Shown one piece after another: positions 58,812 through 64,000 of a DNA stretch of 64,000 nt (position 1 is the stretch's first letter; each line of letters starts with the position of its first letter). Below the pieces are notes generated by a model. The model was not told where the DNA came from. It made no database searches and worked only from the letters and a program-made list of their open reading frames with translations. The position numbers were made by a program, and so were the translations under genes. This stretch comes from JBMYYR01 sp965243605 (GTDB lineage: Bacteria; Bacteroidota; Bacteroidia; Flavobacteriales; CAJXXR01). The stretch is taken from the NCBI GenBank assembly GCA_965243605.1, contig CBDEVQ010000100.1:124001-188000 (forward strand). The letters run 5' to 3'.

Positions 58812-60647
58812 ATGACAAAAAAAGCTTTAGAGCAAGTAACCATATTAATGGCTGGAGATTCTGGAGACGGAATACAGCTAGCAGGAAGTCAGTTTACTGA
58901 TAATACAGCATTATATGGAAATGATTTAAGTACATTCCCTGATTTTCCAGCGGAAATACGTGCCCCACAAGGTACTGTATCTGGTGTTTCTGGATTTCAA
59001 ATACATTTTGGAAGCATAGAAATATTTAATTCGGGAGATGTAGCAGATGTTTTAGTTGCATTTAATGCTGCCGCATTAAAGAAGAACATCGACCGATTAA
59101 AAGAAAGAGGGATTCTTATCTGTAATACAGCTGGTTTTGATAAAAGAAATTTAAAGCTGGCGGAGTATGAAAATTCTCCAATTACAGATGAGCTTAGAGC
59201 TCAATATCAGGTTATAGAAATAGATATTTCTAAACTAACGAAAGAAGCTTTAGCTGATTATGATATGAATGCTAAGGATAAAGAACGTTCTAAAAACATG
59301 TTTGTTTTAGGATTTATCTATTGGCTATATAATCGTAACCTGCAAACTACTGTAGATTTTTTAACAAAGAAATTTGCTAAAAAACCAATAATAGCTGAAA
59401 CCAATATAAAGGTCTTAAAAACGGGTTATTATTATGGAGACACCGTAGAAGCTATTCCAAATACATATGAAGTTTCTCCTGCAAAAATGCCAAAAGGTAC
59501 CTATAGAAATATTATGGGAAACCAAGCAACAGCATTGGCGTTAGTCGCGGCTTCTCAAAAATCTGGATTAGATTTATTTTTCGGTGGATATCCAATTACT
59601 CCTGCGTCAGATATATTGCACGATCTATCAAAGTATAAAAATTTTGGTGTTCGTACATTTCAAGCGGAAGACGAAATTGCAGGTATATGTACAGCAATAG
59701 GAGCTAGTTTTGGTGGCCAATTGGCTGCAACAGCCTCTTCTGGTCCTGGTATTGCATTAAAAGGTGAAGCATTAGGATTAATGCATATGTTAGAATTACC
59801 ATTAGTTGTTATTAATGTACAACGTGGAGGTCCTTCTACAGGTTTACCAACAAAAACGGAACAGGCAGATCTTAATCAAGCGGTTTACGGAAGAAATGGT
59901 GAGGCACCAATACCTGTTGTTGCTGCTAAGTCACCTTCAGATTGTTTTGATACAGTATTTACGGCATGTAAAATGGCTGTTGAGCATATGACACCAGTAA
60001 TGGTTTTAACCGATGGATATATTGCAAATGGATCAGAACCTTGGATGTTTCCAAAGTCTGATGATTTGGAAGCAATAACGCCTCCGTTTGTAACAGAAGA
60101 CGATAAGGAAAACTTTATGCCTTATGAACGTGATGCTAAGGGTGTCCGTAAATGGGCTATTCCAGGAATGGAAGGATTTGAGCATAGATTAGGAGGGCTT
60201 GAAAAAGATGAATTGTCTGGAGCTGTTTCTTATGATGCCGAAAATCACCATAAAATGGTGGAGCTTAGAAAAGAAAAAGTTTCTAAAATACAAGATAGTA
60301 TACCAAAGCAAGATTTAGAATCTGGTAAGTCAGGAGCTAAATTAGCCTTTGTAACATGGGGATCAACGTATGGTTCAATAAAAACAGCTTTAAAGCAAGT
60401 TGAACCTTATGAGCTGGATATTGCGCATGTACACATTAAACATATTGTACCATTTCCATCAAACCTTGGAGAGTTATTAAAATCTTTTGATCAGATCATT
60501 GTACCCGAATTAAATAACGGGCAATTGGTTAATATTTTAAGATCAGAATTTTTAGTGGATGCTAAACCTTTAAATAAAATTAAAGGGGTTCCATTTGAAG
60601 CTCGTGAGATTATTGCTGAATTGTCGAACTATTTTAATGTGAAGTAA
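58812..60647 (+). CDS. korA: 2-oxoacid:ferredoxin oxidoreductase, alpha subunit
   Basis: 611 residues. Gamma-type domain first (MAGDSGDGIQLAGSQF, LVAFNAAALKKNI), then the alpha pyrimidine-binding domain (GGYPITPASDILHDLSKY, FQAEDEIAGICTAIGASFGGQLAATASSGPGIALKGEALGL). Such fused KorA subunits with a separate TPP beta subunit make 2-oxoglutarate:ferredoxin oxidoreductase, part of central carbon metabolism in Bacteroidota. The substrate, 2-oxoglutarate, is inferred from the order and neighbours. Followed after 2 bases by korB. Confidence 0.93.
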   Translation: MTKKALEQVTILMAGDSGDGIQLAGSQFTDNTALYGNDLSTFPDFPAEIRAPQGTVSGVSGFQIHFGSIEIFNSGDVADVLVAFNAAALKKNIDRLKERGILICNTAGFDKRNLKLAEYENSPITDELRAQYQVIEIDISKLTKEALADYDMNAKDKERSKNMFVLGFIYWLYNRNLQTTVDFLTKKFAKKPIIAETNIKVLKTGYYYGDTVEAIPNTYEVSPAKMPKGTYRNIMGNQATALALVAASQKSGLDLFFGGYPITPASDILHDLSKYKNFGVRTFQAEDEIAGICTAIGASFGGQLAATASSGPGIALKGEALGLMHMLELPLVVINVQRGGPSTGLPTKTEQADLNQAVYGRNGEAPIPVVAAKSPSDCFDTVFTACKMAVEHMTPVMVLTDGYIANGSEPWMFPKSDDLEAITPPFVTEDDKENFMPYERDAKGVRKWAIPGMEGFEHRLGGLEKDELSGAVSYDAENHHKMVELRKEKVSKIQDSIPKQDLESGKSGAKLAFVTWGSTYGSIKTALKQVEPYELDIAHVHIKHIVPFPSNLGELLKSFDQIIVPELNNGQLVNILRSEFLVDAKPLNKIKGVPFEAREIIAELSNYFNVK

Positions 60648-60649
60648 TT

Positions 60650-61642
60650 ATGTCAGCAGAAATTAAAACATATAAAGCAAGAGATTTTGCTTCTGATCAA
60701 GATGTTAAATGGTGTCCAGGTTGTGGAGATTATGCCATTCTTAAACAAATTCAAGGTGCATTACCATCTATTGGTGTTAACAAAGAAGATATTGTATTTG
60801 TATCGGGGATAGGATGTTCATCACGATTTCCGTATTACATGAATACCTATGGATTACATAGTATTCATGGTAGAGCACCAGGGTTTGCATCTGGATTAAA
60901 ATCGTCTAGACCAGATTTATCAGTGTGGATGGTAACAGGAGATGGAGATGCCTTATCTATTGGAGGAAACCATTTGATTCATTTGTTAAGACGAAATGTA
61001 AATATTAATGTATTGTTGTTTAACAACGAAATATATGGATTAACAAAAGGACAATATTCTCCAACTTCAGAGGTAGGTAAGGTTACTAAATCAACACCTA
61101 AAGGAAGTGTAGATCACCCTTTTAATCCACTTTCATTAGCTTTAGGTTCTGATGCAACATTTATTGCAAGAACAATGGATAAAGACCCTAAGCATATGAA
61201 AAAAATGTTCTTAGAGTCTGAACAACATAAAGGAACATCATTTTTAGAGATATATCAAAACTGTGTTATTTTTAATGATAAAGCTTTTGATGTATTTACA
61301 GAACGAGGAACTAAAAAGTCTCATACTATATTCTTAGAAGAAGGTGAAGTTTTAAAGTTTGGAGACAAACAAGAATTAACGGTAATACTTGACGGATTAA
61401 CACCTAAAGTAAAATCATTAGAAGAATGTTCTGATGAAGAGTTATGGATTCATGATCCTTATGATAAGACAAAGGCCTTTATTTTGACTCAATTCTTTGG
61501 GAAAAATGACGATTTACCAAGGCCATTTGGTGTGTTCTATAAAGAGGATAGATTCTGTTATGAGGAAGCTTTAAATGATCAAATAGAAAATACAGGAAAC
61601 TTAGATGATATTTTAAAAGGTAGTAATACCTGGGAAATGTAA
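60650..61642 (+). CDS. korB: 2-oxoacid:ferredoxin oxidoreductase, beta subunit
   Basis: 330 residues. KWCPGCGDYAILKQIQ is the N-terminal CxxC Fe-S motif, GIGCSSRFPYYMNTYGLHSIHGRA the TPP-binding segment, and MVTGDGDALSIGGNHLIHLLRRN the GDGD/GDG-N TPP signature of oxoacid:ferredoxin oxidoreductase beta subunits. Pairs with KorA upstream. Ends at a perfect palindromic terminator. Confidence 0.95.
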   Translation: MSAEIKTYKARDFASDQDVKWCPGCGDYAILKQIQGALPSIGVNKEDIVFVSGIGCSSRFPYYMNTYGLHSIHGRAPGFASGLKSSRPDLSVWMVTGDGDALSIGGNHLIHLLRRNVNINVLLFNNEIYGLTKGQYSPTSEVGKVTKSTPKGSVDHPFNPLSLALGSDATFIARTMDKDPKHMKKMFLESEQHKGTSFLEIYQNCVIFNDKAFDVFTERGTKKSHTIFLEEGEVLKFGDKQELTVILDGLTPKVKSLEECSDEELWIHDPYDKTKAFILTQFFGKNDDLPRPFGVFYKEDRFCYEEALNDQIENTGNLDDILKGSNTWEM

Positions 61643-61646
61643 TCGT

Positions 61647-61710
61647 ATTATACTAAACACAAAAAAGGTGGAATATTTAAATATTCCACCTTTTTTGTGT
61701 TTAGTATAAT
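61647..61710. terminator. 64-base perfect palindrome, bidirectional terminator
   Basis: Each arm is 32 bases with no loop (left arm 61647-61678, right 61679-61710, verified base by base). It contains AAAAAA/TTTTTT blocks next to GGTGG/CCACC, so it terminates in both directions, between korB and the convergent rhodanese. Confidence 0.9.
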
Positions 61711-61719
61711 GGGTAAGGA

Positions 61720-62026
61720 CTATTGTAATGCAAGTACACCACCTAATAGGTTTATTAATTTTCCTTCAAATCCCATAGAAGCCATCATTTCACAAGTTTT
61801 TTAAACTTCGAACTCCAGATCTACAATAGATATAGTAGTTTTTAGATTTATCCATTTGATTAATCTGAGTCATAAATTCTGGATTGTAAAAGTCAGCAAA
61901 TTCAGCACCTTCAATATGTCCAGCCGAAGTTTCTTCAGGAGTTCTTACATCAAGAACAATAGAATTATCGTCGTTTGTATACGCTGAAATAAAAGGGTCT
62001 GGTTGTAAATTTTCTATTTTACTCAT
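61720..62026 (-). pseudogene. Rhodanese-domain protein, frameshifted
   Basis: First part (78 residues) is a normal single-domain rhodanese ending in IYCRSGVRSLKNL and a stop. The active-site loop CRSGVRS is complete. In the next frame the sequence continues naturally as TCEMMASMGFEGKLINLLGGVLALQ then TAG (61720), the usual rhodanese C-terminus. The break lies at a run of six A (minus strand; T run at 61797-61802), so it may be a sequencing error, a recent mutation, or recoding. If intact it would be ~101 residues. It starts 12 bases after the TSUP permease stop, in one operon; sulfur-handling pairing is inferred. Confidence 0.85.
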
Positions 62027-62037
62027 GGTCGTTTGGG

Positions 62038-62799
62038 TTATAAAAGTTCTTTACTGAGGATAAATATAGCCATTAACAAGATGAAATAGCCAAATCCGGA
62101 TTTTAAGTTATTGGCAGAAATATATTTCACTAAATATGAGCCTAGTAAAATACCCGCTACAGCAACAGCTGAAAACGGTAGAAGTAGTTCCCAATCAATA
62201 ACTGTACTGTCGTTTCTAATATCTCCATAAAAACCAAATAGAGATTGTATAGAGATAATAAATAAGGAAGTCCCAATTGCTTTTTTCATCGGTATTCTTA
62301 AAAAGAATACTAGTGAAGGAATAATTAGGAAACCACCACCTGCACCTACAGTTCCTGCTATTAAACCTATTGTTAAGCTTAATAGTATAGTGTAAATATA
62401 GTTAGGTCTATAAGTGCTGTCTTCAATTTGGTCTTCTTTTTTGCGTCCTCTAATCATAGAGAATGATGCAACCATCATTATGAAAGCAAAGAATAGCATA
62501 ATGAAAAGCGGAGATAACAATGGAACTAAATGTAATCGGGTAAGGTATACCGCAATCATAGACGGAAGAGCAAATAGCAATCCGATTTTTAAATTTACAT
62601 CTCCTGATTTATATTTTCTAAATGCTCCAAATAATGCCGAAATTCCTACAATAAACAAAGAATAGGCAGTAGCCGTTTTTGGATCTAATCCTACCAAATA
62701 AGTCATCACAGGAACGGTAAGCGTACTTCCGCCACCTCCAATAAGACCTAAAGATAATCCAATGCATAATGCAGATATCCAAACTAAAATTTGAATCAT
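62038..62799 (-). CDS. TSUP/TauE-SafE family permease
   Basis: 253 residues with about seven to eight membrane helices. GLIGGGGSTLTVPVMTYLVGLDPKTATAYSL and the internal repeat TVGAGGGFLIIPSLVFFLRIPMKKAIGTSL are the two signature blocks of the family, which exports sulfite, sulfoacetate or other sulfur anions. Located with a rhodanese, which supports a sulfur-related role; substrate not known. Confidence 0.9.
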   Translation of the reverse strand: MIQILVWISALCIGLSLGLIGGGGSTLTVPVMTYLVGLDPKTATAYSLFIVGISALFGAFRKYKSGDVNLKIGLLFALPSMIAVYLTRLHLVPLLSPLFIMLFFAFIMMVASFSMIRGRKKEDQIEDSTYRPNYIYTILLSLTIGLIAGTVGAGGGFLIIPSLVFFLRIPMKKAIGTSLFIISIQSLFGFYGDIRNDSTVIDWELLLPFSAVAVAGILLGSYLVKYISANNLKSGFGYFILLMAIFILSKELL

Positions 62800-62921
62800 A
62801 AAAAAAAAGGGTTTCTGCGAAAGTATGAATTTAGATTATTTTACAAGGTGATTTTTAGCACGAATGTTTAATATTATTATAGGTTATAAAACCTATAGGA
62901 TTAGTATGTTAAATGGTAGAC

Positions 62922-63545
62922 TTAGTATGGGATTGCCTTAAAATTATAACCTTTGGATTTTGCCCATATAATATATTGAGGTAGAATTTCTTTAAGGGTA
63001 TTAAACCCTTTTTCGGAATCATGAAATACAAGAATAGACCCATTTCTGGTGTGTTTTTTTAATTGGCTTAAACAATATTGAGGAGACAAGGATAGGTCGA
63101 AATCTCCGCTTAAAACATCCCACATAATAATTTTGTATCCTTTCCGGATTAGAGCATTGGCCTGAGAAGGCTTTATTTTACCATGAGGAGGCCTAAAAAG
63201 GGTTGTTTGAGTATATATTTGACATTGATCTATATTCTCCAAATACCTTGCGTTATTGGTTTTCCAACCAACTAAATGATTGAAAGAATGATTACCGATA
63301 TGATGATGAGATGTAAGGACTTCGTTGGCGGCTTTAGGAAATTTAACGATTTTATCTCCAATGAGAAAAAATGTAGCCGGGATCTTTTCTTTTTCTAACA
63401 ATTGGAGAACCCAATTTGTGATTTTAGGAGAAGGACCATCATCAAACGTAAGGTAAATACTCGGGGAATTTGTGTCCATTCGCCAAATAAATGTACTAAA
63501 AAGATGTTGAATCCATTTCGGACTTTGCATAAAATAACCCGTCAT
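62922..63545 (-). CDS. Polysaccharide deacetylase (NodB-like)
   Basis: 207 residues. SIYLTFDDGPSPKITNWVL is motif 1 (TFDDGP; catalytic and metal-binding Asp), HHHIGNHSFNH is motif 2 (HxxxH metal ligands), TLFRPPHGKIKPSQ is motif 3 (RPPHG) and YKIIMWDVLSGDFD is motif 4. Carbohydrate esterase family 4 type that removes acetyl groups from N-acetylated glycans. No signal peptide is evident, which is a little unusual. It diverges from metK. Confidence 0.92.
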   Translation of the reverse strand: MTGYFMQSPKWIQHLFSTFIWRMDTNSPSIYLTFDDGPSPKITNWVLQLLEKEKIPATFFLIGDKIVKFPKAANEVLTSHHHIGNHSFNHLVGWKTNNARYLENIDQCQIYTQTTLFRPPHGKIKPSQANALIRKGYKIIMWDVLSGDFDLSLSPQYCLSQLKKHTRNGSILVFHDSEKGFNTLKEILPQYIIWAKSKGYNFKAIPY

Positions 63546-63646
63546 ACTACAAAGTAAATCTATTTTGCTTTAAAGGAATGTAAGAATATTAACATTTTAT
63601 TGAAGATATATCTTAATAACTTGTAGATTACTAATATAATATTTTA

Positions 63647-63654
63647 TACATTTG
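63647..63654 (+). promoter_or_regulatory. Promoter of metK leader
   Basis: TACATTTG matches the -7 consensus TAnnTTTG, with TTG at 63621-63623 as a possible -33 element (23-base spacing). Predicted start near 63660 gives a 90-base leader before the ATG at 63751. Confidence 0.6.
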
Positions 63655-63662
63655 CCAATCGA

Positions 63663-63736
63663 ATGTGGAAAGATTTGACTGATTGCTACCACGCTAAAAA
63701 TAGCTAAAACAGTGTAGTTCCTCAGTCCACTTTCCG
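63663..63736 (+). promoter_or_regulatory. Probable SAM-II-type riboswitch upstream of metK
   Basis: The leader contains GATTTGACTGATTGCTACCACG, AAAAATAGCTAAAAC, and a possible closing pair GGAAAG (63667-63672) with CTTTCC (63730-63735). The GATTTGA-CTGATTGC then ACCACG then GCTAAAA layout is recalled from Bacteroidota SAM-II-like elements upstream of metK and methionine genes. Position directly before metK supports feedback by S-adenosylmethionine. Not verified by covariance search. Confidence 0.6.
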
Positions 63737-63750
63737 AAACAAAAATATTT

Positions 63751-64000
63751 ATGTCTTATTTTTTTACTTCGGAGTCCGTATCAGAAGGACATCCAGATAA
63801 AGTAGCGGATCAAATTTCAGATGCAGTATTAGATGCATTTCTTATACAAGATAAAGAATCGAAGGTAGCTTGTGAAACTATGGTTACAACAGGTTTAACC
63901 GTATTGGCTGGAGAGGTAAATTCTCAAGCATACGTAGATCTTCAACTACAAGCAAGAAATACAATAACACGTATTGGATATACAAAATCTGAATATCAAT
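63751..64000 (+). CDS. metK: S-adenosylmethionine synthetase, N-terminal part (3' end outside window)
   Basis: The first 83 residues are visible: FFTSESVSEGHPDKVADQIS is the conserved N-terminal MetK signature (ATP and metal-binding region) and ACETMVTTG the next block. Catalyses synthesis of S-adenosylmethionine from ATP and methionine. Preceded by a probable SAM-II-type riboswitch and a -7 promoter element. The rest lies outside the window. Confidence 0.97.
   Translation, partial: MSYFFTSESVSEGHPDKVADQISDAVLDAFLIQDKESKVACETMVTTGLTVLAGEVNSQAYVDLQLQARNTITRIGYTKSEYQ

Overview
The window comes from an AT-rich genome of the Bacteroidota, most likely family Flavobacteriaceae. Support: a type IX secretion sorting domain, Bacteroidota-type -7 promoter elements (TAnnTTTG) before several genes, lipoproteins with short signal peptides, an SpvB/Rhs giant protein, two-subunit 2-oxoacid:ferredoxin oxidoreductase, and flavobacterial-type housekeeping genes at the right end. 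No species can be named from the sequence alone.

Layout. 1-2399: chromosomal genes for GST-like, NTF2-like and DUF2867-type proteins. 2400-4822: gene-poor junction with tRNA-like repeats, a stretch resembling the region downstream of tRNA-Asn, and a DDE transposase. 4823-14188: a lipoprotein, a small type IX-sorted protein, a 2286-residue Rhs/SpvB protein with a variable C-terminal domain carrying HExxH, a candidate immunity lipoprotein, and an IS66 remnant. 14568-40630: a probable mobilizable element. It holds an XRE regulator, outer-membrane and lipoprotein genes, two P-loop coupling-type ATPases, an orphan adenine methylase, a RadC-like protein, two large serine recombinases, a RuvC-like protein, a MobC-like protein, a relaxase and three DUF2958-like paralogues. 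Its cargo is a six-gene operon (25087-30888): NMT1/THI5-type ABC transporter, methyltransferase, a LOG/SLOG-HATPase fusion kinase and a response regulator.

40942-47872: a second accessory block. After an M23 lipoprotein come a leftward trio (sigma-like factor, small charged protein, ImmA/IrrE peptidase) and a rightward CBASS-type anti-phage operon (small basic protein, NUDIX effector candidate, CD-NTase, E2-like protein), followed by a membrane-HEPN protein. The two divergent operons share a 189-base region with three copies of ATGAGCATAT. The block ends at tRNA-Asn (48194-48267, minus strand).

48385-64000: conserved chromosome: M16 peptidase, bacilliredoxin, threonine dehydrogenase-type epimerase, cysS, M28 peptidase, tadA-like deaminase, a membrane protein, Mrp and NfuA-like Fe-S proteins, korAB, a frameshifted rhodanese, a TSUP permease, a polysaccharide deacetylase, and the start of metK behind a probable SAM-II-type riboswitch.

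The two most interesting units are the transporter/SLOG-kinase/response-regulator operon and the CBASS locus apparently wired to a private sigma factor and peptidase. All function calls are from reading the sequence; no database search was run.
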